Origin: Eukaryota sp. TZLM1-RC
Lineage: Eukaryota; Metamonada: BaSk clade
Assembly: GCA_040285825.1 (NCBI GenBank)
Contig: JAUPSS010000002.1
Location: 620,001-684,000 of the forward strand
Length of the DNA: 64,000 nucleotides
Direction: 5' to 3'
The notes beneath the pieces were generated by a model, which saw only the letters and a program-made list of their open reading frames with translations, searched no databases and was not told the origin of the DNA. Below are positions 44,831 to 54,952 of this stretch, in pieces. Position 1 is the first letter of the stretch. The number at the start of each line of letters is the position of its first letter. Made by a program: the position numbers and the translations under genes.

Positions 44831-45960
44831 GTGTCAGTACAAACCCTAAACGAGACCATAGTCGGGTTAATGGAAGTTCTTTTAACCCCCCCCCCAATTC
44901 TAAGAGAAGCTATAGAGCCCCTAGACCTCGAAAGTAAGGAATTGTCGGATAGACCGTCAGAACGTAGATTAAGACTATCCCCATTAGATTCCTCTTATAG
45001 AACCTTTATGTCCAAGTTTCGCGAGGACAGGTTCGACTTTATAGGCCAGAGAGCCACCCTCGACAAATACAACTATAGAATCCTGATGTAAGAGGTTTTC
45101 GAATACAAGCAACACTTTTCCAGCCAATTTGACGTATACGAAAATGTCCGTCTCTCAGACTAATAGACCAAATTTAGACAAATTAAACGATGACACGTGT
45201 GCTCCTGGAGAGTATTATGTGGTCTTTAGAGAGGCTCACGAATACTACTCATCCTCGACAAATTCAGAACTCGTTCAGATGATCCCCATTTCTCAACTTG
45301 TCAGAGAAATTTATATAGAACAAGCGTTAACTTATAAGCGAGATCATGTCCATATGAAAACGGTAGTCATCTCCACCTATAGATCCCTTCCTGATCACCA
45401 TAATGCTCAAACAGGAAAGACATGGTTTAATAGAAAGGCTTACATCTTTACTTTCATCACTGGCATTGAAGATACACCCTTCAGGGTATAAGACCTTTCA
45501 TGCCTTCAATCTAACTCAGTATTGAAGAGGAGGTGGAACTTCTTCAAAGTCTTCTTATAGATTAACTGCCAGAACCAGGTCAAGGCAAACAGGACATCCC
45601 TATGGTTGTTTTCACTATCCAACCATCATATACTACTGAACCTACGGTAGAGTCGACTTCACATCAACCAGGTGCCGGGTTAAGTAGACAAGACATCTCA
45701 GCGTCACGGTCACAAACATATGCAAATGAACACGACTCACGTCAGGTACTTGATTTGAATGTGCAATCTCACGTTAGATACCATTATAGATCAAAAAAAA
45801 TTGAACATGGCACCCTCCATGAGCCATTCGAACTCAAATTCTCCGAAATTCAAATGAAGATAATTCATTTCTTGTTAAAATTCGCTTTTTGGAAAGGTCC
45901 AAAATGTTGGGCGACTATCTATCGGGCGATTGATTTCTGTCATATTTTTTGAAGCACAAA
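44831..45960 (+). other. Cluster of three short unrecognised ORFs
   Basis: Frames at 44831-45091, 45144-45491 (115 residues from ATG, with VREIYIEQALTYKRDHVHMK) and 45602-45952. Composition is more even and less AT-rich than the LINE debris. Codons such as AGA/CGA and a run of nine C (44887-44895) are present. There is no family that I can name. They may be pieces of one broken ORF, perhaps of another mobile element, because they sit between two LINE insertions. Confidence 0.35.
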
Positions 45961-45984
45961 ATCAGGTGGTCTAAATTTTTTCAG

Positions 45985-46735
45985 CTCCAAAAATCTGTGT
46001 AAAATTACATTCATTGGTGGAGGCAAAAATTTCATCTTTTGAATTTTTGAAACGTTATCTTGAAAACCAACATTTAATAGAACATTGTGTTAGTGATTAT
46101 GGAGTGTCTTTGCAGTATGAAATTGAATACCTCTCTCCTCTCATCTGATGCAAATGCTTTCCTGCCGATACTTAAGAAATTCCACCCAGAAGTTTGGCTT
46201 GCTTACGAATTGCATAGGCCAAAATCCAGAAAAGAATATTGAAAGTTTTTGAAAACTTGGATTTTGCTGTTTGTCTTAGTTTGGCTAAGGAAAAGAATCA
46301 AGTTTTTGCCAACTTTTTAATTGATTTGAAGGAAAGCAAATTGATCAAAGAATCAACAATTGATTTTGCAATAGAGATGAAACTCCACTTTGCTTTGCTG
46401 AAAAGAACAAAATCAAAAAGTACAAAGAGCTTTTATCTCAGCTTGGGCGTGTTGAGCGTGTAAAATATCAGCTGGTTCCATTTGATGTATTTTTTTGGTA
46501 ACATTGGAATAACTGGTTTAATATTTGTCGAAGGTTTCAGAAGTTCAATAAACGAAAGAGCAGGAACAGAGCTGAACTTTAGTTTCTGGCACAATAGAAT
46601 TGTTTTTAGTATACTTAGAGCAATTCCAAAAATGATAACCAAGGCACTGTTACAATTAGGAATAGAGTATGAAAATCGGGCACTAAAGAGATTTGATGAT
46701 GTTGATGTGTGTATTGAGGATATTGAGTTCTAGTT
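45985..46735 (+). mobile_element. LINE remnant
   Basis: Post-RT region (SVKLHSLVEAKISSFEFLK and PLIKCFPADT-like, broken), VFENLDFAVCLSLAKEKNQV at 46240, and the C-terminal segment 46482-46733 (FFGNIGITGLIFVEGF, ending VDVCIEDIEF). The endonuclease core is deleted, similar to the copy at 38440. Confidence 0.7.
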
Positions 46736-46884
46736 TTTGCGTGAGTATTTATTTATCAACTAACGATCAAAAAACATATAACCAAAAAAATTTGTAACTG
46801 TTCACACAAATCGCCCAACATTTTCGGTAGATTACACATTTAGTAGATTTTGGTAGTTGATCCTTGAAAAGGCAAAATTTCAAC

Positions 46885-46957
46885 TCCCGCGGTGGGACTT
46901 GAACCCACAATCCTTCGATTAAGAGTCGAATGCGTTAACCGATTGCGCCACGCGGGA
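46885..46957 (-). tRNA. tRNA-Lys (CTT)
   Basis: Minus-strand cloverleaf: acceptor TCCCGCG/CGCGGGA, D-arm TGGCGCAATCGGTTAACGC, anticodon stem TTCGA/TCGAA with loop CTCTTAA (anticodon CTT), and T-arm GTGGGTTCAAGTCCCAC. No intron. Discriminator G at 46884. Confidence 0.95.
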
Positions 46958-46959
46958 CA

Positions 46960-48171
46960 ACAACAAATTTGTTTCAGGAGTGGTTCACTTGCTGAATCAC
47001 ATTACTATTCTGTAGTAATCTGTAGTAATCGAAAAAGTCATTAAGAAATGCATTCAATTGCATTTGAATAATTGTTCCTAATTGGTTTTGATGTCGTAAC
47101 TTTAAGTAAACTTTGATAAAACATAACAGGTTTTTTCAATAAGCACTCCCTGAATGAAAGCAATATTTGAAGGGAGAGCGGAAATATAATACCTTTTCAA
47201 ACTTTTATAAACACAGTCAATAGTTTCCTAATTTGTAGATGTGTCTTTGAGTCTAAACGTAGAAATTTACGTTGAAAGTCTGGAATTTTGATAATGATTT
47301 GATCATTGTATTTGTTAATCATGTTGAATTAATTCCATTGTTGAGTTCAGAGTGTGATTCAATTGTTCCCATTTCATATCAATGAAAATACCATTAATGC
47401 TTTCAAAAAGCATCAAAAAGCTCAAAAAAGCTCAATGTTGAAAGGAAGACAATTTGTGCCATTGTTGATTCAAAAAAAATTATAATGCAATTGAAAACGA
47501 TTCCCGTGATAAACACTGACTATGGAAATTCCATATGATTCCAAATATTTTTTGAGAATCAGTTTATTCATTGGAAGAAGGATGTATTCAATGTCTTGAG
47601 GTGCTATTAATTAAAGAATTAGTGCGTGTTTAAAATGAAATAAAAAAAACTTCTAATTGAAGGACATGCTAAAACTCGTTCCTAAATGCTGAAAACCAAC
47701 TATTAATCAAACACACAGACCTAGAAAACCAATGGATTTGTGTGAACTTCAGCATTTCAGAAATAAACACCAAAGAATGTTCTTTCAAGGAATTTACAAA
47801 TATTCCAAAATAAAACCCGCATAAAACACAAATCATTCTAGTTAAAAATGAGACGGTTGAACCCAAAACCTTTGACCATTTAGTCACAATGTTTCCTCCT
47901 GAAGAGGCCTTAGTTTACTTTGTTAATAGTAAAAGTACACACACACTGTTGGTCTGCAAGCCGTAGAGAAAAACAATAAACAAAAGTTAGTTCATTGAGT
48001 TTAATATTGCATAATAAGATGGGAAAATGTTTACAGCACAAAAAAAGCTTGTAAAAATAAAGAATGATAATAAAAAATAGTAGATCCGAGAAAGAGAGAT
48101 GACATGGTTGAATTTGCTTTCCTTCAAAAAGAGAGTAAACAAAAGTTAAAGTTCAAAAAAAACCTTGAATA
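46960..48171. other. Spacer, no gene supported
   Basis: AT-rich, with no recognisable coding. Short AGCTCAAAAA-type repetition near 47410-47435. Confidence 0.5.
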
Positions 48172-49398
48172 TCAATCAATTTCAATCACATCTTCTATAG
48201 TTGACCGTAACCCACATCCTTCTATTAATTTACTTGTAACAAATGCCTGTAATGTGCAAGTGTAAAACGTATCAGCTGAAGTATGTTGAAGCCAGGATAA
48301 GACAAGCTCAGTTTGACTCGTTAATGAACCATGGTTTTCAAATAATTTAACCTTATTTGGGAAAACCTTCCGAGAAATAGACAAAAACATGTACATTGAA
48401 GCATGGTGAATACCACAGAACTGAGTAAACTTGGAAACCACAATCATAAGAGGATCAACATCGGAAAAGGAACTCAATAAATAATCACAAAAATCTCTAC
48501 ACATCTCCACGTCTTTGTTAATTAAAGATTCCTTCTTTATTGACATGTAAATATTAAGTATCTTTTGAATAATAATAAACGGGTAATTGAAATTGGCTAA
48601 ATGAGAGCTTAAAACACCAAAAAAAATGTTTATATTTGGAAAATCTCTCTTTAAAGGCCAAGATTTGGTTTCAAATGTACTTCTCAAGAATTCAAGACAA
48701 TTTAGATCTTTAGGGTGAAGCGTCAAGTGATGGAAAACTCTTTGCATGTCAATAGATGATTCCGTATTGAATTTACAAGATAAAAAAGGCAACTTAAAGC
48801 TAAAATCTTTTAAATTTAGGGCAAAATCGGTCAAATGATTGGTTTGTTTAGCACTCAACCTGTATCTTGGACTAATTCTCACCATGGAATTACACATACA
48901 AGCATTAAGCAGTCCATTACTGTGGTTATGGAAAGAAATTGTTGGTGTGGGTTTGTGGTGAAGACAGGGACTGACACTGGGCTTTCGCTTTCTTTTTAGT
49001 TTCATATTGGTCAGTTTGGTGTTAAAGCATTTGAAAGTAATTGGTTGTAGCTTTGGATAGATGTATGGGATATTGACAACAACTGGTGTGTTGAAACCTC
49101 GGGATGAAGAAGAAATGTTGAGGAGAACATCGATATGTGACAATGAGGGAGCTTGTAGCAAGACAACAGAGCGAGGAGGAGAAAAGAAATGGATTGGACC
49201 AGCTGGAGAGAGATAATGCTTGGATGTGTAAGTTTTTTGAGTTACCAGTTGTTCCAGAGCACGACATGAGATTGATGAATTGAGGAACAATGGTACCAAA
49301 TTGTGTCGAAACAACAAGGGTACTATACGTTGGTCACAACAGCAGGTAATTTTGTGACGGTAGTGCTTGAAGATGAACTTCAAGAACTGAGGTGACAT
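48172..49398 (-). CDS. Hypothetical protein, 408 residues
   Basis: I do not recognise the family. The ATG at 49398 (MSPQFLKFIFKHYRHK) is chosen because the 18 codons before it lie in sequence shared with the Fanzor-containing repeat. N-terminal third: Cys-rich stretch KITCCCDQRIVPLLFRH and LSPAGPIHFF. Middle: very basic KLKRKRKPS, possibly nuclear. C-terminal half: helical, Leu/Phe-rich, with TLHPKDLNCLEFLRSTF and DFCDYLLSSFSDVDPLMIVV, like a repeat or cyclin-type helical fold, but without a clear motif. One intact frame, so likely a real gene. A Fanzor relic abuts its 5' end within about 10 bp. Confidence 0.6.
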   Translation of the reverse strand: MSPQFLKFIFKHYRHKITCCCDQRIVPLLFRHNLVPLFLNSSISCRALEQLVTQKTYTSKHYLSPAGPIHFFSPPRSVVLLQAPSLSHIDVLLNISSSSRGFNTPVVVNIPYIYPKLQPITFKCFNTKLTNMKLKRKRKPSVSPCLHHKPTPTISFHNHSNGLLNACMCNSMVRISPRYRLSAKQTNHLTDFALNLKDFSFKLPFLSCKFNTESSIDMQRVFHHLTLHPKDLNCLEFLRSTFETKSWPLKRDFPNINIFFGVLSSHLANFNYPFIIIQKILNIYMSIKKESLINKDVEMCRDFCDYLLSSFSDVDPLMIVVSKFTQFCGIHHASMYMFLSISRKVFPNKVKLFENHGSLTSQTELVLSWLQHTSADTFYTCTLQAFVTSKLIEGCGLRSTIEDVIEID

Positions 49399-49404
49399 GT
49401 ACTC

Positions 49405-51570
49405 ACCTGAGAATTTCACATCAAGTGGATATTGAATAAATATCGCCAACACTGATGTAAACTTCTCAGCACGAAGAGTTAGTATACACTGAACACCTTG
49501 GAAATACGTTGATGAAAACAGTCACTGCTGTCTCCTTAGCGCCTTACACGCCTTGGCCTTCGGAATGGTTCTGGCCTAGTACCAGTGAAATACTCACTGA
49601 TTGCAATCTCCAGCTGATTTCTGGAGGCTGAGATGTCCCTTGACCAGTTGGTCTGACACCGAGGGCAAATGAACTTAGCGTTATTTACCCTTCCCTCATC
49701 ATGATATATCTTTCTATGAAAGACCTTACAGCAATTCACTTTTGCTGAGGTCGTAAACTCGTCCCCTACTTTGACGTTTTCAAAGTGTTTTTGGATTTGA
49801 TTGAGAAATCTTTTTTGGGGGATTTCACAGCTTGACGAGATGGACCATTACCACCATTGCCGAACCAAACTATAGTGTTTCTTCCTTCAGACAAGCGTTT
49901 TATTTTGTTAATAGAACTAGTTAGTCTCTTTTGTCTTCGTATGAAATCATCATACTTATTTCTTCTAAGTTTTTTTTCTTGCACCACGCTGCAGGTTTCT
50001 ACACATAATTTAAGTATATTCAGGCCCTTTCCCAGATTCAGAAACATAAGGTAAACTTGTTTCAATCAGATACTCTTGGAAGTTCTGAGCGGAATAAGTA
50101 TTAGGAGTTGCTTGAGTGAGAGAAGGAGGGTGATTTAATTTTCGTTCTTTTGGATTTAGCAGTAAGCCAGAACCCTCAAATACAAGTGCATAATTTCGGA
50201 AAGAACCAGCAGTCCAACCACAAAGATTGGTGTGGTTGGGATCAATGGATACAAAAATTTTCATCAGGATCTCGATAATAGGGCTGTTCATCCACTGGTA
50301 ACCGTTGTTTGCTCTGTGGATTTGCTTTTATATGGACTTTACATTTTCTTTTGTTTTCAGAGTTATGAAAATCATAAATTCCAGAGACCTCTCGACTCAA
50401 ATTCCGCTTTAGTGGTTTGACTATATGTTTTCCCTGCCTTCTGGGTGAACATGAACCGCAAAGAATTTCCATTTGAAAAAAATTTTATATTTAATAAATT
50501 TAAATTTATCAAAAAATCGATCAGGGTTGTTCAGAAGCTTTTTGATTTCATTTAGCTTTGTGAAATAAGATTCGGCTTTTTTATCCCAACTGCAAAAGCA
50601 TGAAGACCAACTGGATAAAGGCGACAGAGTGTGTCTTTTCATAACCTCAGGCAGTTATCCTTTAGTGATGCCGTTAGGCAGAAATACCAAAGATGAAAAG
50701 AAGAAAAAAGAAAAGAGCTTTATTATTAGAAATACTTGTTCTTGAACAAGTGCCACGTCAGCATGTAAATTCCTCATCTGTCTACCAAGTTAGTTTATCA
50801 GTAACAACAACATTAGAAAAATACAATATCCAGTCCTGAAAAAAGATTGTGGCCGCAGTTTCCATTTTAATTTAAATCGTTGATTTTTGATTGAGCTTTC
50901 CAATAGATTTTGACCGTCAACAATATAGACATTTGCTGTCATATTCAGCCAGTGGGTCAGGATATGCTGGAGCATTTCTTGCTACTCCTGTGAAATTGAC
51001 TCATCCGACTGAACATTTTGAAATACACACTCGGCGTATTTTTTGGTCTTGGGCAATTAAAACACTGGGCACAGTTCTTTCAACAACTGTTTTTTCAAAC
51101 CACAAAGCCGTCAGCCAACAACTGGCAAAAAGCTTCCCTCAGTTGAATGGATCGACTTTCAATTAAATTGGAATAGCACCAGAATCTGCCACCGTCGGCT
51201 GACGTGGTTTCATTCAGTGAGTGCCAAGGCGAATAGTGCTGAACGAGATTTAGCAGCGCTTGAAAAACGAAAGGATGGTTTTCGAATGGCCTTTGTTTGG
51301 GTTCTGATCACAAACAAAGTTCGAAACAGAGGCTCCAGAACTGGCTTTGAGTAAGCCACATAAAGTGTTCTGGGCATTGGAGTACAAAGAGTTGTGCTAG
51401 ATGAGTAGCATGAGATTCAATACTAGCGAAAACCTATGGAACACCAGTTCCTCGTGTTTTTGAGCCAAAGCACTGGTTGACCGACGGTCCCACAGTTGTA
51501 GTTTGGAAAGCGTTATTATTATCAAAGCGTCATACATCAAATGGACAGCCATAGCTGACAATGAACTACT
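49405..51570 (-). pseudogene. Fanzor-like nuclease, broken copy B, subfamily F1
   Basis: Homologous to 31165-33175. RuvC-I is intact here: VSIDPNHTNLCGWTAGSF near 50250. Next comes FEGSGLLLNPKERKLNHPP, then in another frame RRQKRLTSSINKIKRLSEG and NTIVWFGNGGNGPSRQAV (49900-49850). NCCKVFHRKIYHDEGRVN, FICPRCQTNW and SRDISASRN (49740-49600) form the zinc ribbon and RuvC-III. Upstream, AESYFTKLNEIKKLLNNPDR lies near 50570 and an N-terminal region near 51500. Frameshifts and stops separate these blocks. A segment of about 23 nt near 50000-50025 is absent from copy A. All three RuvC blocks can be read between the two copies. Confidence 0.75.
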
Positions 51571-52565
51571 TGTTCCAATCAACGTTAAACGAGGATTCAA
51601 ATACAAGAACACTAATTACCGTTGTCACTCATAACATTAATGGAATAGAAAAATATTTTCAATTCTTGTTTGAAGTAGAAGTTTTTATCGGATTAGTCAT
51701 TTCTTTTCTAAAGGTATTACGACTAGTTCACAGCAATTTTGCTGGTTGTGCAGCATCTGCTCATTATTTAATATGCTGGGTGGTACAAAAGTATAAGCAC
51801 AAATTCAAAAGGATCATGAAAGCGTTCAACAATTCACACAAAATGTTTTGTGGCATTGAAATTACTACCTGTAAGAGTTAGACAAGAGTACAAGAGTACA
51901 ACGAGTTAGACCAAATTTTGAAACCCAATCTTGATCGGTTTTATGAAAAAAAGTCTTTGAACCAAATCTTGTTGGCTAATTTGAAGTATGAAGATATAGG
52001 ATTTTAAGTTTCTTGTTTAGTTTTTCATTGAAATAAATAAATTTGTTTAAAAATAATAATCACAACAAATATTAATTGTGATGCAAATTTACCACCTCAA
52101 GAGGCCTTTACAGAATTCTTGATTTGAATAAGCTTGCATCACGAATCAATCAAGGAACTGCAACATCGTCCTTCATTGAAAGAGTCTGGAATGCTTTAGA
52201 TCTTCAGCTCGATAACAGAAGAATCGATAACCATGTCACACTCGAAAATTCTATTAATTTGTCTTTTAACCTGCCAAACATCAATCAAAAACAAACAGCA
52301 ATTCTTGAAATTCTCGGTGATGACAGCAAGGAACAGCAATGTGGTATGAAACTGCATGGGTGCTTGGATTAAACAATATTCCAAGAATCCAGAAACATAG
52401 ATCCCGTGAGAACACGAGAGGATGAGTTTGACTATTCAAAGAGTTCCTGATGAGGGCGCTACATTGTACCAAACCATCGGTCTTGAATACAATGTTCCAA
52501 AATGTTTTTGTATTTCTACAACTATTACAATTAATTATTAATTTTGTATTCCTTGGAAATGCCAC
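51571..52565. other. Spacer with short ORFs, none supported
   Basis: Frames of 60-106 codons without motifs. 52124-52372 could be a fragment of a gene but has no family I recognise. Confidence 0.4.
51940..52065 (+). mobile_element. LINE 3'-end fragment
   Basis: Short stretch ending NLKYEDIGF and a TTTTTCATTGAAATAAATAAAT tail, matching the end of the fragment at 52626-53058. Confidence 0.5.
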
Positions 52566-53260
52566 GAAAGACTATCAGTAGAAACAGGAAATTTTTTGAA
52601 TGATTTCCAAAAAATGGTTCAAGAAAACAATGATTCATTTATACCAATGGCTCAATCAAAAAAAAGGAACCCCTTATTGGTTTCCGAAAAGGCCAAAATT
52701 GACAAATATATTGCAAAATTGCTATCCTTGAATGCAAAATCGTATACTCATTATGTCCTCTGTCCATTTGCAGTTTCCCTTCATGGCTCGCTTGGACCTC
52801 TTGCTTTATCTTTCTTGGATGATTTTGTTGAATTTGTGAAACAACGTACTGGAAGAGTTTTTGGCAAAACAGAATTGTATTTTCAATTTTCAAAGGTGTT
52901 GTTCCCTTATTATCTTCAGCTTTGTTATCTCTTGGACGCTTTTATGAAAGAAAAACTTCCAGTCAATTCTTCTTGGCTGATTTGGGTTATGAAGATATAG
53001 AATTTTAACTTTGTCGTATAGTTTTTTATCGAAATCAATCATATATTTAAAAAAAGGAAAAAATGAAGAGGTTTGATGTCTTTTTGTGACGGTCACAGTA
53101 TCAACTTTCTATAATAATCAGATGACCTCGGTTCTTCCATCGAATAAGAGAAGCAATGGCGAGAAAACCAGCAGATAAGGATTTTGTAGAGGATATCTTG
53201 GTTCATTGTAGTCCCATTAGTTCTGAGCTTATTTTACTAAATGTTGTAGTTCAATAATAT
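52566..53260 (+). mobile_element. LINE family A fragment split by another LINE fragment
   Basis: 52566-52625 and 53059-53260 are LINE A (NFLNDFQKMVQEN; then the 3' part with the family tail GTCCCATTAG). Between them, 52626-53058 is a different LINE C-terminus (YVLCPFAVSLHGSLGPLALS, FVKQRTGRVFG). The break falls inside the conserved sequence at the AAAACAATGA stretch, so the second element inserted into the first. Confidence 0.75.
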
Positions 53261-53504
53261 ATTAGAGACTGTTAGTATTTGATGGTTATAACAGAGTTTG
53301 TCAGTAATTAGATATGATTTTGTACCTAGACCATGGAATCAGAACATGGTGGATAAGGAGACACGTGATGTGGCCAACTATGTTATGTGCATATGGTCAC
53401 CAACATGATGTTACACTAAAAATCTGTTTTGCTTGATTGATTTCATACAAATTTCGGTAATCTTAAGAGGTTACTTCCTTCTGACATCTCTGTGCGTTTA
53501 GACG

Positions 53505-54902
53505 ATGTCTAATGAAGAACAATTTCAGCAACTCGTAGCTTCTTTCGAGAAAGTTCATGGTAAACAGGACGATGTGGCCCCTCTTGGTAATGGTGTTCAA
53601 GAAACTACCTCTGCTTCCGATGACCTCTATTCTGCAGATATTTCTTTTGAACAGCTTGGTGTTGACAGTGACATTTGCAAGGCCATATCAGGGGACTTGA
53701 GATTTGTAGCACCTTCACAAGTACAAGCACAATCCATCCCTAAAGTTCTGTCTGATCCTCCAAGAAACTGCATTGTTCAATCACAAAGTGGCACTGGCAA
53801 GACCCTTGCTTTTGCTCTTGGTTCACTGTGTAGAATCGACCGATCTAAGCTTGTTCCACAAGTAATTGTACTCTGTGGAACCAGAGAACTTGCTAGACAA
53901 GTAGCTACTCTTTTCTACACTCTCGTAAAGCACACCGATCCCGTTGTCAAAGTTGCTACTGTTCTCAAGGGTGGGGGTGGTGCCCCTGTCTCTACATCCA
54001 ATCCTCACTATGCAGCCCTTCCTTCCGAAGCTCACATTGTGGTAGGAACTGCTGGTTCCATTCTTGCATCAATTGGACGCAAGCAGCTAGATCCTTCGAA
54101 CCTCAAGGTATTGGTACTGGATGAAGCTGATGAATTACTGAAAGGACAAGGAGCTGAGAGTCATGTCATGTCTATTCTCCGTCAACTTCCTCCTGACTCT
54201 GAATGTCAACGGCTTTTGTTCTCTGCAACTTTTCCTGCTGAACAACGGAAGTTTATCATTGAGAACTTTCCCCGCCCTCAGTTGATTATGAAATCTGAAC
54301 AAGAACTTCCCTTGAGTTGTATTTTAAATGTTGCTCTGAATGTCAATTCCCCTGAAGACAGGGAAGCTCTGTTCAGACACTTGATGTCAGAGTACAGTAG
54401 CCTTGGTCAAACAATAGTCTTTCTCAATAGAAGAGATGAAGCAAAAAGACTCCATACTGCCCTTTCTGAAATTGGCTTTGGTGCTGAATTATTAACTGGA
54501 GATTTACAACCAGAAGAACGAGACCAAATCTTTGATAGTTTTGAAAATAACAAAATTCAGGTTTTAATTGCCACTCATGTATTGCACAGAGGTGTTGATG
54601 TTCGTCATGTTGTTTTTGTCTTCAACTATGATCTCCCCTTTGACAGGGACGGATCTCTGAATATGGCTTCTTATCTTCATCGGATTGGGAGAACAGGTCG
54701 TTTTGGAAGGAGGGGTATTGCTGTTAATTTTACATCTGGAGATTTGTCCAAGGAACCTTCAGAAACACATCAAGCTATTGATGCTATTAGACACCATTAC
54801 AAGATCCCCTTACCGTATGTTACTCTTGAACAGTTGAAGCAGCTTGTAGATAAAATTGATCAGGAAGAGGGTGGAGAAACACAAGTTTTATTGCAAAAAT
54901 AA
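53505..54902 (+). CDS. DBP5: DEAD-box RNA helicase, Dbp5/DDX19 type
   Basis: An ATP-dependent RNA helicase expected at the cytoplasmic side of nuclear pores, releasing proteins from exported mRNA. 465 residues. Q-motif: FVAPSQVQAQSIP with the upstream Phe. Motif I SQSGTGKT, Ia GTRELARQ, Ib VVGTAGSI, II LDEADELL, III FSATFP, IV IVFLNRRDEA, V ATHVLHRGVDVRHV, VI HRIGRTGRFGRRG. The PPRNCIVQSQSGTGK start and FNYDLPFDRDGSLNMASYLH are Dbp5 signatures. Odd points: Ia has G instead of P, and motif V has HRG where ARG is usual. No intron. The stop lies 50 bp from that of MSH4, in convergent order. Confidence 0.92.
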   Translation: MSNEEQFQQLVASFEKVHGKQDDVAPLGNGVQETTSASDDLYSADISFEQLGVDSDICKAISGDLRFVAPSQVQAQSIPKVLSDPPRNCIVQSQSGTGKTLAFALGSLCRIDRSKLVPQVIVLCGTRELARQVATLFYTLVKHTDPVVKVATVLKGGGGAPVSTSNPHYAALPSEAHIVVGTAGSILASIGRKQLDPSNLKVLVLDEADELLKGQGAESHVMSILRQLPPDSECQRLLFSATFPAEQRKFIIENFPRPQLIMKSEQELPLSCILNVALNVNSPEDREALFRHLMSEYSSLGQTIVFLNRRDEAKRLHTALSEIGFGAELLTGDLQPEERDQIFDSFENNKIQVLIATHVLHRGVDVRHVVFVFNYDLPFDRDGSLNMASYLHRIGRTGRFGRRGIAVNFTSGDLSKEPSETHQAIDAIRHHYKIPLPYVTLEQLKQLVDKIDQEEGGETQVLLQK

Positions 54903-54952
54903 ACCTAATTAAGTCACTTTATTTCAATTACAATAATATTTTTTTGGTTATT

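Noticed and set aside
50000-50025. Segment of about 23 nt in Fanzor copy B absent from copy A, as a possible tiny intron
   Set aside because: No GT at its left edge and no agreement with the GTWKG donor; a plain indel is simpler.
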